Assembly: GCA_030528765.1 (NCBI GenBank)
Contig: JAUMYD010000003.1
Coordinates: 1 to 29,869, forward strand
From: Bacillota bacterium
GTDB taxonomy: Bacteria; Bacillota; Dehalobacteriia; UBA4068
Direction of reading: 5' to 3'
Length of the DNA stretch: 29,869 nucleotides
The notes under the pieces are model-generated. The model saw only the letters and a program-made list of their open reading frames with translations. It had not been told where the DNA came from and ran no database searches. The translations under genes and the position numbers were made by a program. Within the stretch, counting starts at the first letter, position 1. Each line of letters starts with the position of its first letter. Below, one piece after another: positions 7,222 to 15,170 of the stretch.

Positions 7222-7635
7222 CTATTTCCCAAAATCCCGAATATTGTTCACATAATCCAGCAATTCAGCAATAAAATCACCGATCAGAGGCAGATTCAGA
7301 ATCTGCAGGGCATTAAGAATTTTCAACGCGACAAAGGCCAAAAGGGTGATGCCGATCGCCACACCGAAGCCCTTCGCCATCCCCAAAATCAAATTCGTCC
7401 AAATATAAGGCCAGGGGCGTGACTTTGCTTCGAAATATTCCAAAGACTGGCTATAGCAGGCAGCCAATTTCTGCAGGGCCTGCAGCTCCTCCTCTGTGAG
7501 CTGTGCAGGCTGTTCCTGCCTGGCAGGGCCACCAGCAGCTTTCGGCTGCTCTTTCTTTTCCCTGCATCGATGGATCCTGATCTCTGCGCTTTCCAAAGAA
7601 GCGCCCCGGCGAATAATTCGATATTTCCTGCTCAT
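7222..7635 (-). CDS. DUF5665-type membrane protein
   Basis: The 137-residue product has a basic N-terminal region and an Ala/Gln/Glu-rich stretch. A conserved-looking C-terminal module follows, in which RPWPYIWTNLILGMAKGFG leads into a transmembrane segment (about residues 94-112) and the block LPLIGDFIAELLDYV. That block matches the pattern I know for DUF5665 domain proteins of Clostridia, whose function is unknown. The ATG at 7635 overlaps the stop of the preceding gene as ATGA, with GGAG seven bases upstream, so translation is coupled. lspA follows after 8 bases. A role at the envelope is plausible from the membrane segment and lspA next door, but this is inference. Confidence 0.75.
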   Translation of the reverse strand: MSRKYRIIRRGASLESAEIRIHRCREKKEQPKAAGGPARQEQPAQLTEEELQALQKLAACYSQSLEYFEAKSRPWPYIWTNLILGMAKGFGVAIGITLLAFVALKILNALQILNLPLIGDFIAELLDYVNNIRDFGK

Positions 7636-8639
7636 AGGATCTCCGGTTTTCCTTCTTTTAAATAGTTATGGTGGATCTTCAGCGGAATTGTATTCAATTC
7701 ATTTCTGGCACCGGGCATCAATTCTGCAAAAGCGGTACCCAAATGGAGCCCGGCTTCATCATAAACCCCCAAAACAGGACGGGGTACGGGAAGGACGAAT
7801 TCATCCTTCTGTAGGGAAACCAGGAAATAGCTGGGCCGTTCCGGAAGCTCCAAATACCAACCGCAGCCAAAGCGCCACTCCTCGATTTCCAGGCTATCTT
7901 CAACATTCAGTTTCTGACCGGAGAATGAAGAAAGCCCTTTTTCCCCGCTGATCAGCCAGGCATAGCTTTTCTCAGCATAGGGGAAATCCAGCAGAGACAG
8001 TATTTCACCATTATGCAGAAGGAAGCAAAACTTTTCCCAGTGCGATTTCGCATTGTGAATGGGGAAGCAGCCCCAGATCCGTTCAAAGCAAGCCTCTCCC
8101 TGCAGGCGAAGCTCCTCTTTTCCGCTGTGCTTCAGCTTCGCAAAGCAAGCTCTCATGGGCTTCCAACCGCACATCAGGCTGCTCATGGGGCGGGGCCCGG
8201 AAAGGATCCGCAAACCGCCCCCATTATCTACCCAGATATCCTCAGCAGATAGTTCCGCAGAAAAATCAAGAAAAAAATCCTCCCCCCGGATCCGCAGGGC
8301 CAGGTGCCCATCCTCCAGAAGCATCTGAATATTATCTCTGCAAAAAAAACTATTATGATCAAAAATCATATCTTGCTGCCGGGAGCGGGCCACATGCGGA
8401 AGAAGATAACGATGGCTCCAAAAATTTCCCTGCTCAAGATCATTCAAAGCAAAATATGCTTCATCAAAGGAATCAAACAGCCCCTGCAGATGGCGAATTT
8501 CCAAACGGAAGCCATAAGAAAAACCTGAGCCGCGCAAGACAGCATAAAGAGACCAAAACTCATTGCAATCCCGATGGGGAAGCCATTCTTCTGAAAACGA
8601 ATGATATGCTTTTGTGGAATAAACCAGTAAATTCTGCAT
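7632..8639 (-). CDS. Unrecognised 335-residue protein, possibly lipocalin-like (AttH/CrtC-type)
   Basis: I do not recognise this protein with confidence. It has no signal peptide or membrane segment and is rich in Trp, Phe and Tyr. The alternating hydrophobic pattern suggests a mostly beta protein. The middle (QGEACFERIWGCFPIHNAKS, then the Trp-rich block KSHWEKFCFLLHNGEILSLLDF) recalls the second half of AttH/hydroxyneurosporene-synthase-like double lipocalin proteins. Those have a conserved G..y.. WG block followed by a strand ending in dG. This is a weak resemblance by eye. The ATG at 8639 has GGGAGG six bases upstream, and a near-consensus promoter precedes it. It is the first gene of the operon that continues through DUF5665 and lspA, and it overlaps the next gene by 4 bases. 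Confidence 0.8.
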   Translation of the reverse strand: MQNLLVYSTKAYHSFSEEWLPHRDCNEFWSLYAVLRGSGFSYGFRLEIRHLQGLFDSFDEAYFALNDLEQGNFWSHRYLLPHVARSRQQDMIFDHNSFFCRDNIQMLLEDGHLALRIRGEDFFLDFSAELSAEDIWVDNGGGLRILSGPRPMSSLMCGWKPMRACFAKLKHSGKEELRLQGEACFERIWGCFPIHNAKSHWEKFCFLLHNGEILSLLDFPYAEKSYAWLISGEKGLSSFSGQKLNVEDSLEIEEWRFGCGWYLELPERPSYFLVSLQKDEFVLPVPRPVLGVYDEAGLHLGTAFAELMPGARNELNTIPLKIHHNYLKEGKPEIL

Positions 8640-8662
8640 GGAACACCTCCCATATCTTTTAT

Positions 8663-8691
8663 ATTTTATCTTAAAGCCCTGCTTTTGTAAA
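8663..8691 (-). promoter_or_regulatory. Sigma-A promoter of the lspA-rarA-mnmA operon
   Basis: Reading leftwards, TTTACA (8691-8686), a 17-base spacer and TAAAAT (8668-8663) match consensus at five of six positions in each box. The start of transcription would fall near 8656, giving a leader of about 17 bases with the GGGAGG site for the gene at 8639. Confidence 0.75.
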
Positions 8692-8733
8692 GGGGAAGCC
8701 CCAGAAAGGCCTCTTTCGCTGAAAAAACAACGG

Positions 8734-8761
8734 GCATAAAAAAAAGAGCCTCCCCATACTA
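8734..8761 (+). promoter_or_regulatory. Candidate sigma-G (forespore) promoter of dacF
   Basis: GCATA (8734-8738) and CATACTA (8755-8761) fit the known sigma-G motifs GHATR and CATNHTA. The spacer is 16 bases, one short of the usual 17 to 18. A start near 8768 would leave a leader of about 18 bases containing GGGGGGAG before the dacF ATG at 8786. No good sigma-A promoter is seen in this gap on the plus strand. Confidence 0.4.
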
Positions 8762-8785
8762 TGCTGGTAAAAGGGGGGAGAACTT

Positions 8786-9925
8786 ATGCATAAAAAAATG
8801 GGCTTTGGGGTTTTTCTGGGTATATTGCTGCTGCTGTTTTTTTCAGGAAAAGCGCTGGCAGAAAACGGGCCCGCCCTGAATTGCAAAAGTGCACTTCTGC
8901 TGGATGGAAGCAGCGGTGAGGTCCTCTACGAAATGAACGGAGAGGAAAAGGCTTATCCGGCCAGTGTGACAAAAATCATGACCATATGCCTGGCACTGGA
9001 AGCAGTAGCAGCAGGAAGCGTTTCCCTGGATGAGCAGGTGATGGTCAGTGAAGCGGCCGCATCCATGGGCGGTTCACAGGTTTATCTTTTTCCCGGGGAG
9101 AGCCGCAGCGTGGAGGAAATGCTGATCGCCATTGCGGTGGGCAGCGGAAATGATGCCTCTTATGCAATGGCAGAATTCATCGGAGGCAGCTATGAAAATT
9201 TCATACAGATGATGAACGAAAAAGCGACAGAGCTGGGAATGCAGGGAACAAACTTCGCCAATCCCCATGGATTGCATGAGGAAAACCATTATACCACAGC
9301 CCGGGATCTGGGAAAGCTGGCGTATTATGCAATTCATCTGCCGGGCTTTCTGGAATACACGTCCATTTATGAATATGAATTCCGGCCGGAGCCGAAACTG
9401 TTGACGCTTTGGAACACGAACCGACTGCTTAAATGGTATGAAGGAACCGATGGGATCAAGACCGGATACACCAGTGAAGCAGGGCGAAACCTGGTAGCTA
9501 CAGCAAAACGGGAGGATCTTCGTCTGATCTCCGTTGTTTTGGGCTGCCAGGAACGGCAAGCGCATTTCAAAGAAAGTATGGATCTACTGAATTACGGTTT
9601 CAATTCTTTCAGCTGCAGATTACTGCACACTGCGGGTGAGCAAATTGCCAGCCTCCCGATCAGCAAGGGAAAAAAGGATACCATTCCTTTGATCCTCAAG
9701 CAGGATGTCAGCTACACGGCACAAAAAAACGAGCAGGCCCTGATCACGGAGAAGATCATCCTGCCTCCGCTGCTGAAAGCTCCCGTTTCTGCCGGAGATC
9801 CCTGCGGAGAGCTGCGTATCTTCCGGGATGGCCGTTTTCTGTTCTCTGTGGAGCTTCAAGCCGGGGAGGATGTGGAAAAGGCCTCCTGGTTCCGTAGCTG
9901 GAGGAAACTACTGAAATGCCTTTAA
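8786..9925 (+). CDS. dacF: DacF-type D-alanyl-D-alanine carboxypeptidase (class C low-mass PBP)
   Basis: This 379-residue secreted enzyme trims the terminal D-Ala from peptidoglycan stem peptides. The signal peptide is clear (MHKKMG, a Leu-rich core to about residue 20, and an AxA-like cleavage site near GKALAEN). The penicillin-binding motifs are PASVTKIM with the nucleophile S60 and K63, S120-G-N122, and GIKTGYTSEAG (K225). The PBP5-type C-terminal beta domain follows from about residue 275. A short basic, Trp-containing tail could bind the membrane. GGGGGGAG lies five bases before the ATG. In many spore formers dacF follows pdp on the same strand and leads into spoIIAA-spoIIAB-sigF. Here it points the opposite way, towards pdp, and no spoIIA genes follow. 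Vegetative DacA-like function is the alternative. Confidence 0.92.
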   Translation: MHKKMGFGVFLGILLLLFFSGKALAENGPALNCKSALLLDGSSGEVLYEMNGEEKAYPASVTKIMTICLALEAVAAGSVSLDEQVMVSEAAASMGGSQVYLFPGESRSVEEMLIAIAVGSGNDASYAMAEFIGGSYENFIQMMNEKATELGMQGTNFANPHGLHEENHYTTARDLGKLAYYAIHLPGFLEYTSIYEYEFRPEPKLLTLWNTNRLLKWYEGTDGIKTGYTSEAGRNLVATAKREDLRLISVVLGCQERQAHFKESMDLLNYGFNSFSCRLLHTAGEQIASLPISKGKKDTIPLILKQDVSYTAQKNEQALITEKIILPPLLKAPVSAGDPCGELRIFRDGRFLFSVELQAGEDVEKASWFRSWRKLLKCL

Positions 9926-9956
9926 AAAAGCAGACTGTCCCTGTCCGCTTTTTCCT

Positions 9957-9992
9957 GCCGGGGAAGATGTTCATCCTTCCCCGGCTTCTTTT
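9957..9992 (+). terminator. Intrinsic terminator of dacF, overlapping the end of the convergent gene
   Basis: A 10-bp stem GCCGGGGAAG/CTTCCCCGGC (9957-9966 with 9976-9985) is followed by TTCTTTTTCT on the plus strand. On the minus strand no T-tract follows. The stop codon of the SLH-like gene (9971-9973) lies in its loop. Confidence 0.75.
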
Positions 9993-10645
9993 TCTGCCTG
10001 CCCAACAAACATGGAAAGCGCAGCATATTTTTTCGCTGCCTCTTTGGGGATAGCCCCTTCCTGAAGCAGCTTATCAAAAAGGTTCATGTTTTCATCCCGC
10101 AAAGCAGTGGATAAAGCACGAACAGATATTGCAACCGCGTAATCCAGAAGAAAATCCTCCTCACCGCTCAGGCCTTCTGGCAGCAGGCCCAAGCTGCGTG
10201 CAAAGGGCACGATCTCCTCATAAGTATAATCCCCCGCTTCCTCACTGTAGCCCAAAGCCCGCAAAACAAACCCCAGGTACATTTGCAGACTGCAAGGGAG
10301 ATCCGGGCAGAATTCTTCCTGGGTAATGCCCTGGCACAGGCCTTCGGCAAAAAGATAAGAAATGCTTGGCTCTGCCCAGGCGGGAATATCCTGAAAAGGG
10401 TGCGGCCACTCCCGGCTTCGGGCATTCTCCTCGGCTCCCAGCAGACAAACGAGCATATGAGCAGCTTCAGCCCGGCTCAAAGTCGAATTCAGGGCATTTA
10501 CCCCTTCCACGCCGGCAAAGAGACCCAGATCCCGCAGGAGATTTGCATCTTTTTTGGAGGAAGCATCCAGCAAAAGCCCCAGAAAGAGGAGAATCAGCAA
10601 CAAAAGCCCCCAAGAAAGAAACACGGCTTTTTTTCTTCTTTTCAC
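9971..10645 (-). CDS. Membrane-anchored SLH-like domain protein
   Basis: The 224-residue product has a basic start (MKRRKKAVF), one transmembrane helix (about residues 9-27) and an extracytoplasmic part with S-layer-homology features. These are LSRAEAAHMLVCLLG, then FQDIPAWAEPSISYLFAEGLCQG, then a second, weaker copy around LDYAVAISVRALSTAL. SLH domains bind pyruvylated cell-wall polymers; three copies are usual for tight binding, and at most two degenerate ones are visible, so the anchor is probably the membrane helix. I chose the GTG at 10645 because AAGGAGG lies five bases before it. The ATG at 10658-10660 lies just upstream of that site and has no ribosome binding site of its own. It follows pdp by 82 bases and is the last gene of the xerD-deoB-punA-pdp group. 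Confidence 0.7.
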   Translation of the reverse strand: MKRRKKAVFLSWGLLLLILLFLGLLLDASSKKDANLLRDLGLFAGVEGVNALNSTLSRAEAAHMLVCLLGAEENARSREWPHPFQDIPAWAEPSISYLFAEGLCQGITQEEFCPDLPCSLQMYLGFVLRALGYSEEAGDYTYEEIVPFARSLGLLPEGLSGEEDFLLDYAVAISVRALSTALRDENMNLFDKLLQEGAIPKEAAKKYAALSMFVGQAEKEAGEG

Positions 10646-10727
10646 AAAAACCTCCTTCATCCGGGACCTGAAAACAGCGGCAGCGAAAACACACAGCCCC
10701 GAAAAAAGTTCCCTGCAAAGACTGGGA

Positions 10728-12023
10728 TCATGGACGAATCAAGCCGACTACCAGAGCGGGAAGCGGCGGGCATTCATCCCCTATATGAATGCAGGAATCC
10801 AGACGCTTGCACACCTCAAGGATGGCAGCTTCATCGTGCCCATGGATCTCCAAAAGCAGATCTCCTTGCTTCAGCCGATCCCCTACCTTGTGATGAAGCA
10901 GGAAGCCTGCACCATAATCCAGTACATCCTCCTTCCGCTGACGGCCTGCGCCCAGAAGAACAGCTGCACGGCCCAAGCCAGCCGTATCAAAGGAAGCCAG
11001 ATAGCCCTCTCGCTTCGCCCGGTATTCCACCACCAGCTCAGCCTGGGGAAGCTGCGAAAAATCATCATTTCCTCCCTGCGCACGAACCATCTCACAGAAA
11101 CGGGCATAAGCTTTCCCGCTATCCAGCACCTCTGCAGCCAGCTCCTTCGCTTCCTCCGGAGAAGCACAGCGGCCGGAAAGATAAAGCTGCTCGCCTGCCA
11201 GAACCAGGCAGAGCTCCCGTAAATCAGGCGGGCCTTCTCCACGAAGGACTTCCAAGACCTCCTGAACCTCCAGGGCATTGCCAACGGCCCGCCCCAGCGG
11301 CTGCTCCATGGAGCTCAGCACCGCAGAAGCGCGGATCCCCCTTCTGGTGGCGATCCCGACCATCAATTCAGCCAGCTCACGGCCCTCCTCCAGCAGGGGA
11401 AGCATGGCGCCGCTGCCATATTTAACATCCAAAACCAGAACATCCGCAGACATTGCCAGCTTTTTGCTCATAATGCTGGCTGCTATAAGCGGAAGGCTAT
11501 CTACAGTAGCGGTCACATCCCGCAGAGCATAGAGGACCTTATCTGCCGGAGCCAGCTCGCCGCTTTGGCTGACCAGCGCAATGCCGATTTGCTCCAGCTG
11601 CTGCAAAAATTCATCCCTGCTCAGGCTGCAGCGGAAGCCGGGAATGGAATCCAGCTTATCAAGAGTACCGCCGGTATGCCCCAACCCCCTCCCAGACATT
11701 TTTGCAGCAATCAAGCCGGCCGCAGAAACAATGGGCATAACGATCAGGCTGGTTTTATCCCCCACGCCACCGGTGGAGTGCTTATCCGCCTTAATACCAG
11801 GCAGATCGCCGAAGCACATAATATCCCCGCTTTCAGCCATCAACTTGGTTAAATTCACCGTCTCTTCCAAATCAAGACCGCGAATACGTACGGCCATCAG
11901 GAAGGCAGCAAGCTGATAATCCGTAATGCTGCTATCCACGCAACCGCGAATGATAAAGGCCAGCTCTTCCTCTGACAAGCGCAGCCCATCTCTTTTTTTT
12001 GCAACAATATCAATCGTGTTCAT
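10728..12023 (-). CDS. pdp: Pyrimidine-nucleoside phosphorylase
   Basis: The 431-residue enzyme cleaves uridine, deoxyuridine or thymidine with phosphate to the free base and (deoxy)ribose 1-phosphate. The all-helical N-terminal domain is followed by the phosphate-binding signature KADKHSTGGVGDKTS (K81, H82, S83). Next come SGRGLGHTGGTLDKLDSIPGF and VLDVKYGSGAML. The C-terminal barrel-like domain has the GAGR-like sequence LLGAGRQRKEDVLDYGAGF. Length fits the family (about 430). The ATG at 12023 has GGAGG seven bases upstream and overlaps the end of punA by 14 bases. With punA and deoB it converts nucleosides into pentose 5-phosphates. Confidence 0.95.
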   Translation of the reverse strand: MNTIDIVAKKRDGLRLSEEELAFIIRGCVDSSITDYQLAAFLMAVRIRGLDLEETVNLTKLMAESGDIMCFGDLPGIKADKHSTGGVGDKTSLIVMPIVSAAGLIAAKMSGRGLGHTGGTLDKLDSIPGFRCSLSRDEFLQQLEQIGIALVSQSGELAPADKVLYALRDVTATVDSLPLIAASIMSKKLAMSADVLVLDVKYGSGAMLPLLEEGRELAELMVGIATRRGIRASAVLSSMEQPLGRAVGNALEVQEVLEVLRGEGPPDLRELCLVLAGEQLYLSGRCASPEEAKELAAEVLDSGKAYARFCEMVRAQGGNDDFSQLPQAELVVEYRAKREGYLASFDTAGLGRAAVLLGAGRQRKEDVLDYGAGFLLHHKVGDRLKQGDLLLEIHGHDEAAILEVCKRLDSCIHIGDECPPLPALVVGLIRP

Positions 12024-12849
12024 TGGAAAGCCTCCGTAAAAACTCCTCGATCAGAGCGCAAAATTTCTGCTCCACTTTTCGGCTGGTCTCATTTACTTCC
12101 TCATGGGAAAGGGGCTGCTCAAGGATCCCGGCCGCCATATTGCTGATGCAGGAAACCGCCAGGATCCGAATGCCCATCTGGTGCGCGGCCAACACCTCAG
12201 GAACAGTGGACATACCCACAGCATCCGCACCAAGGATGCGCAGCATACGAATCTCCGCAGGGGTCTCAAAGCTGGGGCCGGAAAGGCCACAATAAACCCC
12301 CTGATGCAAGCACAGGCCCTGCTCCTTCCCGATCTCCAGAAGCAGTTCGCTATATTCCTGATCATAAGCATAGCTCATATCCGGAAAACGAGGGCCCCAA
12401 TCGGGAATGTTTTCTCCTCTCAGCGGATTATAACCACTGAGATTGATGTGGTCATTGATAAGCATCAGATCTCCCGGCTGAAAGGCTGTATTGATCCCTC
12501 CTGCAGCATTGGTCAGGATCAGGCACTTCACGCCCAGGGGCTTCAGTATCCGCATAGGCAGAATCACTGTTTCCGGAGCATGCCCCTCATAATAATGAAA
12601 ACGTCCGCTGAAGGCGTATACAGGGCGACCGTGTACTCGCCCCCAGATCAGTTTCCCGCTGTGGCCGGGGATCGTTGTTTGGGGGAAATTGGGGATCTCA
12701 CTGTATTCCAGCGCCTGTTGATCCTGAATGATCTGCACCAGCGGGCCCACGCCAGAACCCAGAACAATGGCGGTTTCTGCCGGGGGCAAGTGTGCAGAGA
12801 TATACTCCGCGCTCTCCAATATCCGTTTGATCTGTTCCTGTATTTTCAT
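12010..12849 (-). CDS. punA: Purine-nucleoside phosphorylase (trimeric class)
   Basis: The 279-residue product cleaves inosine and guanosine with phosphate. It shows the trimeric-class motifs AIVLGSGVG, the GHSGKLIWG phosphate loop, GRFHYYEGH, the substrate segment LTNAAGGINTAFQPGDLMLINDHINLSG, YCGLSGPSFETPAEIRML, and the C-terminal VSCISNMAAG containing the base-binding Asn. The length is typical. The ATG at 12849 is preceded by AGGAGGGGAG, and the gene starts 11 bases after the deoB stop. Its end overlaps pdp. Clustering with pdp and deoB supports a nucleoside salvage role. Confidence 0.95.
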   Translation of the reverse strand: MKIQEQIKRILESAEYISAHLPPAETAIVLGSGVGPLVQIIQDQQALEYSEIPNFPQTTIPGHSGKLIWGRVHGRPVYAFSGRFHYYEGHAPETVILPMRILKPLGVKCLILTNAAGGINTAFQPGDLMLINDHINLSGYNPLRGENIPDWGPRFPDMSYAYDQEYSELLLEIGKEQGLCLHQGVYCGLSGPSFETPAEIRMLRILGADAVGMSTVPEVLAAHQMGIRILAVSCISNMAAGILEQPLSHEEVNETSRKVEQKFCALIEEFLRRLSNEHD

Positions 12850-12860
12850 AGGCTCCCCTC

Positions 12861-14024
12861 CTAAATAATTTCCTGCAAAAAGCTACTGCCGCTGTTCAGG
12901 GCTTTCAGGCCCAAATAATCCGCGGCGCTTTGGCCTAAATCGGCAAAAGAGCAGCGGGTTCCCAGGGATACCGGGCGAAGCCCTGCTCCATAAAGTAGCA
13001 AAGGTACATTTTCCCGGCTATGATCTGAGCTGGGCGTTGTCGGGTCATTCCCATGGTCTGCGCAGATGGCCAGAATATCTTCCTCTTTCAGCGCAGACAA
13101 CAGCTCAGGCAAAGCCTGATCGAAAGCTGCCAGAGCGTTTGCATAGCCTTCCGCATCATTCCGGTGCCCGTAAAGCATATCAAAATCCACAAAATTGGCG
13201 AAGATCAGGCCACCTTCCTCCCTCTCCAAAGCCTGCAGCAAAGAGAGCATAGACTCCCGGTTATTGTGGCCGGGAAGCGCCCTGTCAATATGTTTCCCCG
13301 CAAAGATGTCATAGATCTTCCCCACAGCACAGACCGGGAGCCCTGCGGCCTGACAGGCCTCCAGCAGATTCCCAACCGGCGGCTCCAGAGAAAAATCCCG
13401 GCGGTTTTCCGTGCGGATATAATTTCCTTTTCCATCATCACGAAACGGGCGGGCAATGACACGGCCAACCGCATATTTCCCCTGCAAAAGTTCGCGGGCG
13501 ATCCGACAATAAGCATAAAGCTGCTCCGGCGGAACGATTTCCTCATGGGCTGCCAGTTGAAAAACACTGTCCGCAGAGGTATATACGATCAGCTTCCCGC
13601 TTTCCACATGCGCAGTGCCCAGATTCTGAATGATCTCCACCCCGGAAGCCGGGTAATTCCCCAGGATCCCCCGCCCGCAGGCGGCAGAGAATGGCTCCAT
13701 GATCTCCGGTGGAAAGCCCTTGGGAAAGGTGGGGAAAGGCTGGGACAAAGGTGTCCCGGCGATCTCCCAATGACCGCTGGTCGTATCCATCCCGGCTCCC
13801 TGGGGCTGCATCTTCCCCCAGGCAGCTATGGGTCTCTCTACGGGAGGGACCCCCGCCAGAGGAAGAATATTTCCCAGGCCCAAAGATTGCATGCAGGGAA
13901 GTGCCCGGGGAAAAGCACTGATCACATGCCCCAATGTATTGGTATCTGCGCAAGCATAGGCGGCAGCATCCGGCGCTGCGCCTACGCCCACACTATCCAA
14001 AACAACGATAACAAAACGTTTGAT
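12861..14024 (-). CDS. deoB: Phosphopentomutase, with a probable non-canonical AUC start
   Basis: DeoB interconverts ribose 1-phosphate and ribose 5-phosphate (and the deoxy forms). The protein has the metal-binding start RFVIVVLDSVGVGAAPDA, MDTTSGHWEIAG with the phosphorylated Thr region, and the C-terminal metal site CADHGNDPTTPSSDHSRENVPLL. The family N-terminus, normally M(I)KRF-type, is here encoded ATC-AAA-CGT-TTT. No ATG, GTG, TTG or CTG lies between the in-frame xerD stop (14045-14043) and this ATC (14024-14022). AAGGTG sits five bases before the ATC. The first canonical candidate, TTG at 14000, would delete the first beta strand and has no ribosome binding site. I therefore place the start at 14024 (387 residues); the TTG start would give 379. 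A base error or mutation of a true ATG is the alternative. Confidence 0.88.
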   Translation of the reverse strand: MKRFVIVVLDSVGVGAAPDAAAYACADTNTLGHVISAFPRALPCMQSLGLGNILPLAGVPPVERPIAAWGKMQPQGAGMDTTSGHWEIAGTPLSQPFPTFPKGFPPEIMEPFSAACGRGILGNYPASGVEIIQNLGTAHVESGKLIVYTSADSVFQLAAHEEIVPPEQLYAYCRIARELLQGKYAVGRVIARPFRDDGKGNYIRTENRRDFSLEPPVGNLLEACQAAGLPVCAVGKIYDIFAGKHIDRALPGHNNRESMLSLLQALEREEGGLIFANFVDFDMLYGHRNDAEGYANALAAFDQALPELLSALKEEDILAICADHGNDPTTPSSDHSRENVPLLLYGAGLRPVSLGTRCSFADLGQSAADYLGLKALNSGSSFLQEII

Positions 14025-14042
14025 AAAAGCACCTTCTTTTCT

Positions 14043-15011
14043 TCATTCAGATTTTTTTTGTTCAGATATTTTTTGTTCCAGCTGGTTAATCTCATCCCCC
14101 GCACCATCATTGCCGCACAGCTTGTATCTGGGATGATGCTGCAGATAATGGCTTTTCAGCTCGCTACGGCTCAGCCGAGTATAGATCTGTGTGGTCCTGA
14201 TGGAGCTGTGCCCCAAAAACTCCTGCACAAGCCGAAGATCTGCTCCATTATCCAGCATATGGGTAGCGGCACTGTGCCGCAGACTGTGGGGATGGAGATC
14301 CTCCAGACCCAGACTTTTTCCGTAGGCGCTGAGGATGCGCCAAAACCCACTGCGGCTCAAAGGATCCCCCAAACGATTCAGAAAGAGTGCCTGGGTATTT
14401 TTCCCCCGCAGCAGAGCGCCTCTTCCTTTCCGCAAATAAAGCTCCAGCGCGTTCAGGGCGTAGATGCCCACAGGAACCAGCCTTTCCTTCCTGCCCTTCC
14501 CCCAGCAGCGCAGCAATTGTTCCTCCGGGTCTATATCATGAACCGTCAGAGCCAACAGCTCAGAAACCCGCAAGCCGCAGCCATAAGCGAATTCCAGCAT
14601 GGCCCGATCCCGCAAGCCCAAGGGAGTATCTTTCGGGGCTTCCAGCAGAATGCGGATCTCTGCAGGACTCAGCACGTGGGGTATCTCCCTGTTTTCCCGG
14701 GGGCTAAGTTGGTCAGCGCAAAAATCTTTTTTTATCTGCCCGCTTTGCAGCAGGTAGCGGCTGAATCCACGATAAGTGGAAAGTCGGCGGGAAAGAGTCA
14801 TTGGCTTTTTTTCAGTCTGCTTCTGCCATACGAAAAAAAACAAAAGCAGATCCGCATCGGCATCCTGCCACTTGCTGCAGTTGTTTTCGGAAAGGAACCC
14901 GGCCAGAAGCTGCAGATCCCGCCGGTAGCTGTCCACCGTTGCAGGGGATAGACCCTTTTCCAGGCTGATATAATCCAGATAATCTTCGATCCCCTGCTCA
15001 AAAGCTCCCAT
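14043..15011 (-). CDS. xerD: Site-specific tyrosine recombinase XerD
   Basis: The 322-residue recombinase has the N-terminal core-binding domain (YLDYISLEKGLSPATVDSYRRDL) and the catalytic domain. The active-site residues are R148 (CGLRVSELL), K172 (GKGRKERLVP), H242 and R245 (HPHSLRHSAATHML), H268 (LGHSSIRTTQIY) and the nucleophile Y277. It resolves chromosome dimers at dif with a partner Xer protein. A charged C-terminal extension of about 30 residues goes beyond the usual end near HPR. I chose the ATG at 15011, directly after GGGAGGAAGAA; the frame is open to 15122 but that part is not family sequence. Position next to deoB, punA, pdp and dacF matches the chromosomal xerD of spore-forming Bacillota, not a mobile-element integrase. 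Confidence 0.92.
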   Translation of the reverse strand: MGAFEQGIEDYLDYISLEKGLSPATVDSYRRDLQLLAGFLSENNCSKWQDADADLLLFFFVWQKQTEKKPMTLSRRLSTYRGFSRYLLQSGQIKKDFCADQLSPRENREIPHVLSPAEIRILLEAPKDTPLGLRDRAMLEFAYGCGLRVSELLALTVHDIDPEEQLLRCWGKGRKERLVPVGIYALNALELYLRKGRGALLRGKNTQALFLNRLGDPLSRSGFWRILSAYGKSLGLEDLHPHSLRHSAATHMLDNGADLRLVQEFLGHSSIRTTQIYTRLSRSELKSHYLQHHPRYKLCGNDGAGDEINQLEQKISEQKKSE

Positions 15012-15170
15012 TTCTTCCTCCCAAAGCATAGGCAAAGGCCCGTTCCGCAAAAGCCTCCCGCTCCCCGCCGCTACGGTCACACAGGGGCGCCCAAAAGGCA
15101 GCCCTGCATTTCCGGAACGCATGGAGGAAAGGCTGTGTCTCAGAGTAGCCTGCCGACTTTTCTGCGTGCG

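Noticed and set aside
13053..14951. A 632-codon plus-strand open frame across deoB and xerD
   Set aside because: It is antisense to two clear genes, crosses their junction, and shows no domain or initiation signal.
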